NCBI GenBank assembly: GCA_964399625.1 | Contig: CAYNSB010000032.1 | Location: forward strand, 1 to 46,963 | Source: CAYNSB01 sp964399625 | GTDB lineage: Bacteria; Planctomycetota; Phycisphaerae; Phycisphaerales; UBA1924 | Direction: 5' to 3' | Length of the DNA stretch: 46,963 bases | Part shown: positions 24,520-32,910 of the stretch, piece by piece | Layout of the letters: each line of letters opens with the position of its first letter | How positions within the stretch are numbered: position 1 is the first letter of the stretch | Translations under genes and position numbers: made by a program | The notes under the pieces: model-generated | The model's database searches: none | What the model saw: only the letters and a program-made list of their open reading frames with translations | Told to the model about the DNA's origin: nothing

Positions 24520-25752
24520 GTGACCACTCTCTCCACTGTCCCGACGCCCCAAGGCCGTTTCGGCGCGTATGGCGGCAAGTACGTCCCCGAAACCCTCATG
24601 CCCGCCCTCGCCCAGCTCGAGGACGAATACTCCCGCGCCAAGTCCGATCCGCAGTTTTGGGCCGAGCTCGACCATCTGCTCCGCCGATTCGTGGGACGCC
24701 CGACGGCTTTGTTCGAGGCGCGAAACCTCACGTCTCACGCCCGCGCGCACTCGCCCTCGGGACAGGCGGCGAACATCTGGCTCAAGCGCGAGGACCTCTG
24801 CCACACCGGCGCGCACAAGATCAACAACACACTCGGGCAGGGCCTGCTCACCCGGCGCATGGGCAAGAAACGCATCATCGCCGAGACCGGCGCGGGGCAG
24901 CACGGCGTCGCCAGCGCCACCGCCGCCGCGCAGCTCGGGCTCACGTGCGATGTCTACATGGGCTCGGAGGACGTCCGGCGCCAGCGCCTCAACGTCATCC
25001 GCATGCGGATCATGGGAGCGCGCGTGGTGGAGGTCGACTCGGGCTCGCGCACGCTCAAGGACGCCACCAACGAGGCCATGCGCGACTGGCAGGGCTCCGT
25101 GGCGCACACGCACTACATCATCGGGTCGGTCGTGGGCCCGCACCCCTTCCCCATGATCGTGCGCGACTTCCAGTCCGTCATCGGACGCGAGCTCAAGGCC
25201 CAGGCGACGCAGAGCCTCGGACGCCTCCCGGACGCGATCGTGGCCTGCGTTGGCGGAGGCTCAAACGCCGCGGGCGCGTTCTATCCCTTCGTGGATGACG
25301 CCCAGGTCCAGCTCATCGGCGTCGAGGCCGGCGGGCACTCCCCCGCGCCAGGGCAGCACGCGGCGAGCATCTCGCAGGGCTCGCCGGGCATCCTCCACGG
25401 CTCTCTGAGCTACGTCCTGCAGGACCCCTTCGGGCAGACCGCCAGCGTGCACTCATGCTCCGCGGGGCTGGATTACCCCGGCGTCGGGCCGGAGCACGCC
25501 TACTGGAAGGACACCGGGCGCGTCCAGTACACCTCGATCACGGACACCCAGGCCCTGGACGCCTTCCAATTGCTCGCACGCGCCGAGGGCATCATCCCCG
25601 CCCTGGAGACCGCCCACGCCATCGCCGAGGGCGTCCGGCGCGCGGCCGCCATGCACTCCGATCAGCACCTGGTGATCAATCTTTCGGGGCGCGGCGACAA
25701 GGACGTCGACGAGGCTGCACGCCTGCTCGCCCTCCGCTCACAGGCGAAGTAG
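24520..25752 (+). CDS. trpB: Tryptophan synthase beta chain
   Basis: PLP enzyme that joins indole and serine to make tryptophan. The protein has 410 residues, normal length. GRFGAYGGKYVPETLMPAL at the start, the PLP lysine Lys100 in HTGAHKINN, AETGAGQHGVA, the phosphate loop GGGSNA and the late HSCSAGLDYPGVGPEH segment show a full TrpB1-type enzyme. It starts with GTG without a clear ribosome binding site. It stands alone: trpA and other tryptophan genes are not nearby, and the preceding racemase-like gene ends 93 bases upstream. The 3' end overlaps the convergent TPR gene by 15 bases. Confidence 0.97.
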   Translation: MTTLSTVPTPQGRFGAYGGKYVPETLMPALAQLEDEYSRAKSDPQFWAELDHLLRRFVGRPTALFEARNLTSHARAHSPSGQAANIWLKREDLCHTGAHKINNTLGQGLLTRRMGKKRIIAETGAGQHGVASATAAAQLGLTCDVYMGSEDVRRQRLNVIRMRIMGARVVEVDSGSRTLKDATNEAMRDWQGSVAHTHYIIGSVVGPHPFPMIVRDFQSVIGRELKAQATQSLGRLPDAIVACVGGGSNAAGAFYPFVDDAQVQLIGVEAGGHSPAPGQHAASISQGSPGILHGSLSYVLQDPFGQTASVHSCSAGLDYPGVGPEHAYWKDTGRVQYTSITDTQALDAFQLLARAEGIIPALETAHAIAEGVRRAAAMHSDQHLVINLSGRGDKDVDEAARLLALRSQAK

Positions 25753-27078
25753 GCGCCCCAGCGCCCCGCGCACCGCGTGCCAATAGATCGCGTAACTCAG
25801 CCGGCGAAGCGACGCGTCGTCCGGATCGACCGCACGCGCCCGCGCGAGCCACTTCCGCGCCCGGCGCCACTTCCGCTCGCGCAGGCTCGCGATCGCCAGA
25901 TTGTGCATCGCCGCGACCAGGCGTTCATCGAGCGCCAGCGCCCGCAGCGCCGCCTCGCGCCCGCGCTCCAGGTCCCCGCGCTCGAGCAGCGACACGCTCA
26001 GGAGGTGGTGCGCCCGCGCGTGCTCGGGCGCGAGCTCGACCCAGCGGCGAAACACCGCCGACGCTTCCTCCGCACGCCCGGTATCAAGAAGCAGTTCGCC
26101 CAGTTCCTCAAGAGCCCCCGCCTCGAACCGCTCGGGCTCGACCTCGAATCGCGCAAGCTCGCGCGCCAGGAGATCCTCCGCGCGACGCGGGTCACGCGTG
26201 CCGCGGTCCATGAGCAGCGAGGCGAGCCTGCGTCGCACGCCGGGAAAGTCCGGGTCCAGGCGGTGCACCACGTCGAACTGACGGATCGCCTCGGCCGAAT
26301 CCCCTTGCCGCTCGGCGAGGCGCGCCAACTCGAAATGCGCGTCGACCTCCTCGGGGTCGAGCTCGAGGACGCGCCGGAACTTCTCCGACGCCTCCTGCTC
26401 CCGATTCATCTCCACGAGCAGCGTCCCAAGGTCCAGGAGCGTGCCGATGTCCCCGGGGTTCCGGCGAAGTTCGCGGAGGTACAACTGGCGGGCGCGCTCG
26501 TGCCGCCCAGTCGCCGCGTACGCCTCCGCCAGGCGAGCGCTCACGCCCTCCATCTCGGGCGATACCTCCGTCGCCTCCTTCAGACACCAGATCGCCTTCT
26601 CGTGCAGCCCGCGCGCCAGCAGGGAATCCGCCATCGCCACCAGCGCGTCCGCGTTCCGGGCGTCACGCTGCTGCGACAGATAGAACATCGTCTCGGCCTG
26701 CTCGTGCAGACCCATCCGCGCGTACGCCTCGATGCGGTGCACGTAGCACATCACGAGCCCCGCGTCGGCACGCTCGGCGCGCTCGAACCACGCCACCGAG
26801 CCCGGCGCATCGCCCGCGTCCAGCAGGCACCGCCCGGCCATCAGCGCCGGCTGACCATCCTCGGGAACGAGCTCCGCCGCCCGCGCAAACGATTCGGACG
26901 CCTCACGCGAACGCCCCGCCGCCTCGAGCGTCAGACCAAGATTGAAATGCCACTCGGGCTCCTGCGGACGAACCGCCAGCGCCCGCCGAAGCTCGGCCTC
27001 GGCGTCCTCCCATCGACCCGCTTCGTAGAAGTCGTGGGCCCGTTCCACGTGCAGCTCGGCGTCGGTCCAGTCGTCCAT
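25738..27078 (-). CDS. Cytoplasmic TPR-repeat protein
   Basis: Protein of 446 residues made almost wholly of tetratricopeptide repeats, about ten to twelve units of 34 residues with the pattern of small residues at positions 8, 20 and 27 and frequent Pro at 32. Examples are HVERAHDFYEAGRWEDAEAE and, later, REQEASEKFRRVLELDPE. No signal peptide or enzyme domain is seen, so the likely role is protein-protein contact. GGGAGAGG lies just before the ATG, so the start is sure. It is divergent from the HEAT protein gene. Confidence 0.85.
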   Translation of the reverse strand: MDDWTDAELHVERAHDFYEAGRWEDAEAELRRALAVRPQEPEWHFNLGLTLEAAGRSREASESFARAAELVPEDGQPALMAGRCLLDAGDAPGSVAWFERAERADAGLVMCYVHRIEAYARMGLHEQAETMFYLSQQRDARNADALVAMADSLLARGLHEKAIWCLKEATEVSPEMEGVSARLAEAYAATGRHERARQLYLRELRRNPGDIGTLLDLGTLLVEMNREQEASEKFRRVLELDPEEVDAHFELARLAERQGDSAEAIRQFDVVHRLDPDFPGVRRRLASLLMDRGTRDPRRAEDLLARELARFEVEPERFEAGALEELGELLLDTGRAEEASAVFRRWVELAPEHARAHHLLSVSLLERGDLERGREAALRALALDERLVAAMHNLAIASLRERKWRRARKWLARARAVDPDDASLRRLSYAIYWHAVRGALGRLLRL

Positions 27079-27215
27079 GCACGCCTCTCCCGTTCAATCC
27101 CACCAGCCGGGGCAGAACCCCCTCCGTGTCGCCGATGCCAACTGTAATCCTGCAGCACCCCCGTCGCCACGCCCGATCACTCTACGATCAACCCATCGAC
27201 GGACCCGATCCGATC

Positions 27216-29255
27216 ATGACGCCACACGCACGACCAGAGCCGAACCGTTCGACCACGCACATTCTCGGCCGTACCCACGCCTTGTCTTTCATTCTGCTGC
27301 TCGCCCCCCTGCCGGCGGTCGATTGCTGCGCTCCTCTCGCGGTCGCCAACGCCCAGCCCGCCGCCGTCGCGGACGCCGCCATCCCGCGGGCCGAGCGTCT
27401 TGCCGCGGCCAAGTCCATCCTCCGATCCAGCGACCGGGAGCAGCTCGCGAATCTCGCGACGCTCATCCGCGCCGGCGCCAAGCCACAGCCCTCGGACCCC
27501 GAGCTCGCCTCGATCCTGCTCGAGGCCGTGGCGACCACCGCCTCGCCCCCGCCTGACCTGCTCCCCTCGCTCCTCGATTACGCTGCCGAGTGCACGCCCG
27601 AGCGACTGCCGCAAGCCCTGCTTGCGATCGCGGCGCTGGGAACTCTCGACGCCGCGAGAGCCCTCGTCGAGCGGCTCGGCCCCGCCCACCCGCCGCAGAC
27701 CCAGGAGGCCGCGGGCCTTGCCCTCTCGCGCCTCGCCGGGCACGCCGATTGGGGCGCCGATGCCGCCAAGTGGGGCGCGTGGCTCGCCTCCATGTCCAAG
27801 CTCGATCCCGCGTCCTACCAACGCGAGATCGCCCAGTCGCTGCTCGACCAGCGCGCCGTCCAGCAGCTGGAGCTCGCCCGCCTGCGCAATCTTGCTGGCG
27901 ACGGATACCGCCGACTCTACCTCGCGTCGGCCGCCCCGCTCCGCGCCGCGCTTCTGGCCGAGCTTCTCGCCGCCCCCGAGCCCGCGCTCCGCGACACGGC
28001 GCTCGACATCGTCACCCGCGAACTCTCCGACGGCGCCCGCCCGGATGCCTCCGTCTCGCCCGCGATCGCGCGGCTGATCGAAGCCCCGGAGAGCGCCGTT
28101 CGCGCCCGAGCCGCGGCCCTTCTGGCGCTCATGCCATCTCCCCTGGACACGCCCCGACTGGAGGCCGCCCTCCAGCGCGAGCGCGAGCCGCGCGTCGCCG
28201 CCGAGCTCCTTCGCGCCCTCGAACGATCGCCCTCGCCGACCGTGCGTGATGCGGCGGTCGCTTGGATGACCCGCGCGCCGGGCCCCGCCGGTGCGGCCAT
28301 CGCCGCGTGCGCGGACGCCGGACTCCTGGACACGCCCGAGCACAAGGCCGCCGCGCTCGAGGCCCTCGCCAAGCAGCCCTGTGCCACGCTATCCGCGCCG
28401 GCCCTGCGTCTCTTGGCCGAGCTCGGCAACGACCAGGACCGCGCCCGCATCGCTGCGCTCCTGGACACCCCGCCTGGCTCCGCCCGCGTCGCCGCCGCAA
28501 GCGCCCTGGCGCACCGCCCCGAGTTCCTCTCGCGCATCCTCGGCGTGGCACGCGACGACCCGTCCCTCTTCCTCCCGTCCATCGATGCCGCGCTGACCGC
28601 CCCCATCACCATCACCACCTATCGCGCCCTTGAGGCGTTGCCGGCGCGCTCACCGGGGGATCGCGCCGCGGGCTTGGAGCGTGCCGCCGCCGCCCTCGCC
28701 GTGCCCGATTTGCTCAACATCGCCAGCGATCGGGATCGTTCGCCCGAGTCGCGCCAGAGCCTCCTCGCCCCGCTGACCCAGCACGGCCCCCAGCGCGGGC
28801 CCGCGCGCCCGCTCGCGGAGGCACAGTCCATCGCCTCGGCGCTGCTCTTGCTTGCCGAAACCAGGCTCGCCCTTCGGGCGCCGGACCTGGCGCTCGTCGC
28901 TCTGGACGCGGTGCCGGTGCTCGCCACCTCCGCCGAGAGCGATCGAGCCACACGCCTGCGCCTGCTCGCGCTGCTCCGATCGAACCAACTCCCCGCCGCC
29001 GTCGCGCTCGAAGCCACGCCCTCGGAGTGGCTCCGGGCGCTCGAGGCGTGCGCCGCCGACCAGAACGCCGCCGCGATCGCACGCCTCGTGCGCTCCCGCT
29101 TCGCCCGCGCGCTCACGAGCGAGGAACTCAAGCGCCTGGATGAGATCGCGACGGCACTGGGCCCGGCCGCCCTGGAGCCCGACCCCGCCGAGGCCGCGGC
29201 GCCGCCCGACTCTCCGTCAACCGACCCAATGCCGACCAATGACCCGCCGCGATAG
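27216..29255 (+). CDS. Exported HEAT-repeat-like protein
   Basis: Protein of about 679 residues, unrecognised beyond its repeats. The N-terminus has a hydrophobic export segment (HALSFILLLAPLPAV) followed by small residues near VANAQ, so it is likely secreted or periplasmic. The rest is Ala/Leu/Arg-rich paired helices with HEAT/PBS-lyase character, for example AVRARAAALLALM and ARVAAASALAHRPEF. The C-terminus is acidic and Pro-rich. The ATG at 27216 is chosen because it places the signal segment near the N-terminus; a GTG at 27126 in the same frame would add 30 residues. No good ribosome binding site decides the matter. It resembles the repeat part of the long M1 aminopeptidase. Confidence 0.72.
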   Translation: MTPHARPEPNRSTTHILGRTHALSFILLLAPLPAVDCCAPLAVANAQPAAVADAAIPRAERLAAAKSILRSSDREQLANLATLIRAGAKPQPSDPELASILLEAVATTASPPPDLLPSLLDYAAECTPERLPQALLAIAALGTLDAARALVERLGPAHPPQTQEAAGLALSRLAGHADWGADAAKWGAWLASMSKLDPASYQREIAQSLLDQRAVQQLELARLRNLAGDGYRRLYLASAAPLRAALLAELLAAPEPALRDTALDIVTRELSDGARPDASVSPAIARLIEAPESAVRARAAALLALMPSPLDTPRLEAALQREREPRVAAELLRALERSPSPTVRDAAVAWMTRAPGPAGAAIAACADAGLLDTPEHKAAALEALAKQPCATLSAPALRLLAELGNDQDRARIAALLDTPPGSARVAAASALAHRPEFLSRILGVARDDPSLFLPSIDAALTAPITITTYRALEALPARSPGDRAAGLERAAAALAVPDLLNIASDRDRSPESRQSLLAPLTQHGPQRGPARPLAEAQSIASALLLLAETRLALRAPDLALVALDAVPVLATSAESDRATRLRLLALLRSNQLPAAVALEATPSEWLRALEACAADQNAAAIARLVRSRFARALTSEELKRLDEIATALGPAALEPDPAEAAAPPDSPSTDPMPTNDPPR

Positions 29256-29315
29256 CGCGGCGTCCTCGAATGCGTTGTTGCTGGAAGGCTCGAACGCGCC
29301 GGGCTCGTGCCGCGC

Positions 29316-30146
29316 TCAATCCACCCGAAGCGCGCGCCGCACGCGGTGAATCACCGTGCGCACCGGGCCCATGCGCGTCGGGCCGGCCCTCAGGCCAAGG
29401 TCCAGCTCGCGCCGGGAGCCCGGCAGCATCGCCGAAGCCTCGCCCGCCGAGGAGTATCCGCCCAGCGGATCCAGCCCCGCGTCGAACCACTCGTCCCACC
29501 GAGGGTCCAGACGAGCCACCAGGCGCGTCGCGCTGATGCGCGGCTCGTCCGCGTCCAGCCCCGTGATCAGTCGGTACGCGATCGCCGCGATCGATCGAAC
29601 CTCGTCGCGCATCGCCTCGGGGGCCGCGCGATCGAGCATGCCAAGCATCCGACGCCGGAAGCCGTAGAACTCCACGGACAGGCTGCCGCGCGGATCGACC
29701 AGCACCTCGTCGGCGCGGATCTCGCCGTGCACATGCCCGCACTCGTGCGCGAACTCGGAAACCTCCAGCAACTGCGCGATGGCACGCTCGGCCTCGCTCG
29801 CGGGCATCCGCCCGCCCTTCGCCGACAGAAGCGACGCCAGCGTCACCACGCCCTCGAGATTCCCCGTGAACGGCGTCACGACCCACGCCCCGGGCGCGCT
29901 CGCCCCGCCCAGCGCGAACTGCTCGATCGGGAGCAGATGCGGATGCTTCAGGCCTCCGATCGACTCCAGCGCCGCCATGAACCGCCGGCTCTCGGCACGC
30001 TCGTCCTTGAGCAGGAACCGGTACGCCAGGTGCGTCGACAATGTCTGTTCGTTCAGCGCCATCCACCGCTCGGCGACCACGCCGCCATCAAGAGGCCGCA
30101 CCAGCCGGTACGGGCCCACGCGCAATCGCTCGATGCTGGTGTCCAT
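29316..30146 (-). CDS. Protein kinase-like protein, probable pseudokinase
   Basis: Protein of 276 residues that follows a Hanks-type Ser/Thr kinase fold. It has a glycine-poor N-lobe start (GPYRLVRPLDGG), a helix with ESIGGLKHPHLLPIEQFA, and a catalytic-loop equivalent HVHGEIRADEVLVD. Against the family pattern HRDLKPxN this loop replaces the catalytic Asp with Glu, the Lys with Arg and the Asn with Glu. The DFG equivalent reads EFYGF. The usual VAIK lysine is also not clear (AYRFL). It is therefore probably a pseudokinase with a regulatory or scaffold role. The ATG at 30146 is preceded by GGAAG; a TTG five codons upstream is less likely. A good promoter lies about 100 bases upstream. Confidence 0.7.
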   Translation of the reverse strand: MDTSIERLRVGPYRLVRPLDGGVVAERWMALNEQTLSTHLAYRFLLKDERAESRRFMAALESIGGLKHPHLLPIEQFALGGASAPGAWVVTPFTGNLEGVVTLASLLSAKGGRMPASEAERAIAQLLEVSEFAHECGHVHGEIRADEVLVDPRGSLSVEFYGFRRRMLGMLDRAAPEAMRDEVRSIAAIAYRLITGLDADEPRISATRLVARLDPRWDEWFDAGLDPLGGYSSAGEASAMLPGSRRELDLGLRAGPTRMGPVRTVIHRVRRALRVD

Positions 30147-30246
30147 GACGCACGCTTCCAACGCCGCCCGTCCAACGCCGCAACTCCGCGTGCGTTCTCA
30201 GGCCCCACGCTCCGACTCAGCAGACCGCTCGAATCGGATGGACGCG

Positions 30247-30274
30247 AGTATAGACGCACATGAAGAATCGGCAA
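30247..30274 (-). promoter_or_regulatory. Sigma-70-like promoter for the pseudokinase gene
   Basis: On the minus strand TTGCCG (30274-30269), a 16-base spacer and TATACT (30252-30247). Both boxes are close to consensus, in a locally AT-richer stretch. The start codon is about 100 bases downstream. Confidence 0.6.
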
Positions 30275-30320
30275 ACACGGCGCATCCGCAACACCAGCCT
30301 TCTGTTCGGTATCGACCCAT

Positions 30321-30326
30321 ATACTC
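30321..30326 (+). promoter_or_regulatory. Candidate -10 box for hydroxyphenylpyruvate dioxygenase
   Basis: TATACT on the plus strand, 58 bases before the start codon. No good -35 is seen at the right distance. It forms a divergent pair with the minus-strand promoter about 70 bases away. Confidence 0.35.
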
Positions 30327-30384
30327 CGCACACCGGCGCGACGTCCGACCACACGAACTCCACCTCGCGCCACGGAGCCACACC

Positions 30385-31587
30385 ATGACCACGATCTCCA
30401 AGGCCCCGGCCGCTCACACCAAGACCGCCACGGACCCGCTCCAACTCATCGATGTCGATCACGTCCGCTTCTACGTGGGCAACGCCAAGCAGGCCGCCTT
30501 CTTCTACGCCAACTGCTTCGGCTTCACGATCGACCAGATGTCCGACCTCACCACCGCCTCGCGCGACGCCGCGCACTACCTCCTCACCCAGGGCAACATC
30601 CGACTCCTCATGACGTCCGGCCTCACCGCCGAGCATCCCTCCTCACTCGAGGTCGCGCTCTACGGCGACGGCGTCAAGGACGTCGCGTTCACCGTCTTCG
30701 ACGCCGAGAAGGCCTACGAGCGCGCCATCGCCAACGGCGCCCTCTCCGCCGCCGAGCCACGCACCATCTCCGATGCCCACGGCTCGGTCACCACCGCGAC
30801 CATCCGCACCTACGGGCGCGTCGTCCACACCTTCGTCTCGCGCACCGGGCAGTACGAGCTCACGCGGCTCAAGCAGGGCGGCGCCTTCGCCCCCAAGTTC
30901 AAGAAGATCACCGGGCTCTCCGTCAACGACTACAACAAGGCCAACCCCTGCGGGCTCAAGTACGTGGACCACCTCGTCGGCAACGTCGAGCTGGGCAAGA
31001 TGAACTACTGGGTCAAGTGGTACGAGAACGTCCTCGAGTTCAAACTCTTCAAGCACTTCGACGACAAGGACATCTCCACCGAGTACTCCGCGCTCATGTC
31101 CAAGGTCATGGCCTCGGGCTCGGGCCTCCTCAAGATGCCCATCAACGAGCCCGCCGAGGGCAAGAAAAAGTCCCAGATCGAGGAGTACCTCGACTGGCAC
31201 CACCACACGCCCGGCGTGCAGCACCTCGCCCTCCGCACCGACGACGAGCTCCACTCCATCGCGGCGCTCCGCTCGCGCGGCGTGGACTTCCTCACCATCC
31301 CGCAGACCTACTACGAGCGCGTCTGGGACCGCGTGAACACCATGCTCACCAAGAGCGGGCACCAGCCCGTCAAGGAAGATCACCAGAAGATCCGCGACCT
31401 GGGCATCCTCGTGGACGCGGACGACGAGGGCTACCTCCTGCAGCTCTTCACCAAGCCGCTGCAGGACCGCCCGACGCTCTTCTTCGAGATCATCTGCCGA
31501 CGCGGCTCCCAGTCCTTCGGCAAGGGCAACTTCAAGGCCCTGTTCGAGTCGCTGGAGATCGAGCAGGAGAAGCGCGGGAACCTTTGA
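30385..31587 (+). CDS. hppD: 4-hydroxyphenylpyruvate dioxygenase
   Basis: Non-heme iron enzyme of tyrosine breakdown that makes homogentisate. The protein has 400 residues. Two vicinal-oxygen-chelate modules are seen: the first from about 22 (IDVDHVRFYVGNAKQAAFFY) and the second from about 192 (YVDHLVGNV). The iron ligands are His196 in VDHLV, His280 in VQHLALRT and Glu368 in LFFEIICRRG, with the spacing known for the family. The C-terminal gating helix (FGKGNFKALFESLE) is complete. GGAG lies eight bases before the ATG. A longer upstream frame exists but overlaps the divergent pseudokinase gene and is not used. No homogentisate dioxygenase is nearby. Confidence 0.96.
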   Translation: MTTISKAPAAHTKTATDPLQLIDVDHVRFYVGNAKQAAFFYANCFGFTIDQMSDLTTASRDAAHYLLTQGNIRLLMTSGLTAEHPSSLEVALYGDGVKDVAFTVFDAEKAYERAIANGALSAAEPRTISDAHGSVTTATIRTYGRVVHTFVSRTGQYELTRLKQGGAFAPKFKKITGLSVNDYNKANPCGLKYVDHLVGNVELGKMNYWVKWYENVLEFKLFKHFDDKDISTEYSALMSKVMASGSGLLKMPINEPAEGKKKSQIEEYLDWHHHTPGVQHLALRTDDELHSIAALRSRGVDFLTIPQTYYERVWDRVNTMLTKSGHQPVKEDHQKIRDLGILVDADDEGYLLQLFTKPLQDRPTLFFEIICRRGSQSFGKGNFKALFESLEIEQEKRGNL

Positions 31588-31676
31588 GCACGCTGCTCGA
31601 CTACATCCTGATCACGCTCGCCGGCGCGGCAGCGATCATCGCGATGGCATGGCTCCGCTCGGGACGCCGGCGATAA
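31584..31676 (+). CDS. Possible 30-residue membrane peptide coupled to hppD
   Basis: A TTG codon overlaps the hppD stop as TTGA and opens a frame of 30 residues: STLLDYILITLAG, AAAIIAMAW and a basic end LRSGRRR. This is one clean transmembrane helix with a positive C-terminus. The overlap is the same form of coupling used by other genes in this window. The evidence is only the overlap and the composition; it could be chance. Confidence 0.4.
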   Translation: MSTLLDYILITLAGAAAIIAMAWLRSGRRR

Positions 31677-31679
31677 GTT

Positions 31680-32075
31680 CTACTTGGCATTCTGATGTTG
31701 CCGCAAGTAGTCGTCAAAGACCGGATTGTCCTTGGTGTCGATGAGCCACTTTCCCATTTGCAAGTCAGCCTCAATTCTGATGTCCACGCTCTCCGAAACA
31801 TCTGCTGGGTACTTCAAGATGTAGTAGGCATCCGAGCCGGGTCTGTACAAGATGTACACGATCGGAGCATTCGGGTCGCTGCGTGTGATCCAATCGAAGT
31901 GGCTGACCTTTCCTTCCGCGACCAGCGACTCGTACTCTGAGCCCCAGGAAACGACTTGTGCGTTGCGATACTCGGGCGGAAGACGATTGCTTACGCACCC
32001 TGCGTGAACCCACGACACAACAATCGCGGCCACGATGCAAAGCGATCGAAGTGGTGTGTAAATCGATGATCGCAT
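31680..32075 (-). CDS. Small lipoprotein of unknown function
   Basis: Protein of 131 residues. The first 26 residues are a lipoprotein signal (LCIVAAIVVSWVHAGC, lipobox HAGC with Cys27 as the acylated residue), so it should be membrane-anchored outside the cytoplasm. The mature part has Tyr- and Trp-rich stretches (VVSWGSEYESLV, YILYRPGSDAYYILKYP) and a polar end. No family is recognised. Its base composition is close to half GC, clearly below its neighbours, which hints at acquisition from elsewhere. The start at 32075 is chosen because the signal peptide begins there; the frame upstream is open but has repeat-like, non-protein character. No ribosome binding site is seen. Confidence 0.6.
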   Translation of the reverse strand: MRSSIYTPLRSLCIVAAIVVSWVHAGCVSNRLPPEYRNAQVVSWGSEYESLVAEGKVSHFDWITRSDPNAPIVYILYRPGSDAYYILKYPADVSESVDIRIEADLQMGKWLIDTKDNPVFDDYLRQHQNAK

Positions 32076-32273
32076 CTCGACGGAGTCCGGCGCCAAAACA
32101 CGCTCGCTTCGATCGTCACAGTACGGGCTGGAGGGCAGAGCAATCGTACCCGAACTCCCGCTGTCGCAGACTCGACGACAACATCGCATCTGGTCCAACT
32201 GATCCGTGCCACCGATCGCTGCTTTAAGCGGTCGGTGCTTCTTGGTGGCGCCGGCCTCCAGACCGATACATAA

Positions 32274-32298
32274 ACAAGCCCGAAGCGCAAGCGAGGGG
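32274..32298 (+). repeat. Dispersed planctomycete-type repeat
   Basis: The stretch ACAAGCCCGAAGCGCAAGCG plus AGGGG. From memory, near-identical sequence is scattered through many planctomycete genomes and produces the spurious peptide KQARSASEG when translated. Only one copy is seen in this window. Confidence 0.5.
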
Positions 32299-32321
32299 TG
32301 CCTTTGCTTGAAGAAGGGGTT

Positions 32322-32344
32322 GCAGGGGGCGGCCAGCCCCCTGC
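32322..32344. other. Perfect 9-bp GC-rich hairpin
   Basis: GCAGGGGGC (32322-32330), loop GGCCA, GCCCCCTGC (32336-32344). There is no T run on either side, so it is not a standard terminator. It may belong to the dispersed repeat just before it. Confidence 0.6.
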
Positions 32345-32414
32345 GCTGCGTGCGTCCAACCGCCCCGCACTCCCAGCCGAGCGACTTGAATTCCGCACCA
32401 TGCGGCGCGGCGAG

Positions 32415-32546
32415 ATGAACACTGACCGGCTCACCCTGGGCTGGAATCAAAGCCTGATGAGCAAGCTGTCCGCGCAGACTCGCAAACGCCGCAAGCGCGC
32501 CGCGAGCAAGAAGCGCCGCGCCATCCTCAAACGCCGCGACGACTGA
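32415..32546 (+). CDS. Possible small, highly basic protein
   Basis: A 43-residue frame whose second half is almost all Arg, Lys and Ala: SAQTRKRRKRAASKKRRAIL and then KRRDD. The pattern resembles the short basic motif of AURKAIP1/COX24 and similar ribosome-associated peptides (KKRRKRMxKKKxRKLL). A start at 32457 (MSKLSAQT) is also possible. No ribosome binding site is evident. It could equally be a remnant of the repeat region. Confidence 0.33.
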   Translation: MNTDRLTLGWNQSLMSKLSAQTRKRRKRAASKKRRAILKRRDD

Positions 32547-32574
32547 TGGCCCCCAGGAGCTCAACCCGGAAGCG

Positions 32575-32910
32575 TCACCGTTTCCGCATCAAGACCCATC
32601 GCACCGCGGACCACACGCCCGCGTATCGAAACGTTGGATCGCAATACCGCTCGATCACGTAGAACGCGAAGTAGTACGCGCGAGCGAAGGACCACGCCCC
32701 CAGCATGTACAACGCGAGAGTCCACGCCCGGCCTTGAAGGGGCTCGGGCCGGGCCACGAGCAGCGCTCCCACCAGCGCGACGATGACGAGGAACAGCCCG
32801 GCCTTGAGGATCATGGCCCCAGGACGAACAAGATCGCCCAGCACTCGGCCCATGCGCAAGACAGATGCGCGATCCGCGGTGGTCGGGTTCCGCTCAAGAT
32901 CGAGCTTCAC
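32575..32910 (-). CDS. Small membrane protein, coupled to the gene before it
   Basis: Protein of 111 residues, not recognised. It has two hydrophobic segments (about 35-52 and 62-82; the first is ILKAGLFLVIVALVGALLV) and a basic end VLMRKR. It starts with GTG, which overlaps the stop of the upstream gene as GTGA, so it depends on that gene for translation and probably works with its product. Confidence 0.65.
   Translation of the reverse strand: MKLDLERNPTTADRASVLRMGRVLGDLVRPGAMILKAGLFLVIVALVGALLVARPEPLQGRAWTLALYMLGAWSFARAYYFAFYVIERYCDPTFRYAGVWSAVRWVLMRKR

Larger units (their letters stand above)
32076..32574. other. Intergenic patch with repeat, hairpin and possible tiny gene
   Basis: About 500 bases without a well-supported gene. 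The first half continues the lower GC of the lipoprotein gene. It holds the dispersed repeat (32274-32298), the 9-bp hairpin (32322-32344) and the possible basic peptide gene (32415-32546), which are listed separately. Confidence 0.6.

Noticed and set aside
29779..30384. N-terminal extension of hppD
   Set aside because: Opposite the pseudokinase gene; HPPD proteins begin near the Met at 30385, which has GGAG before it.
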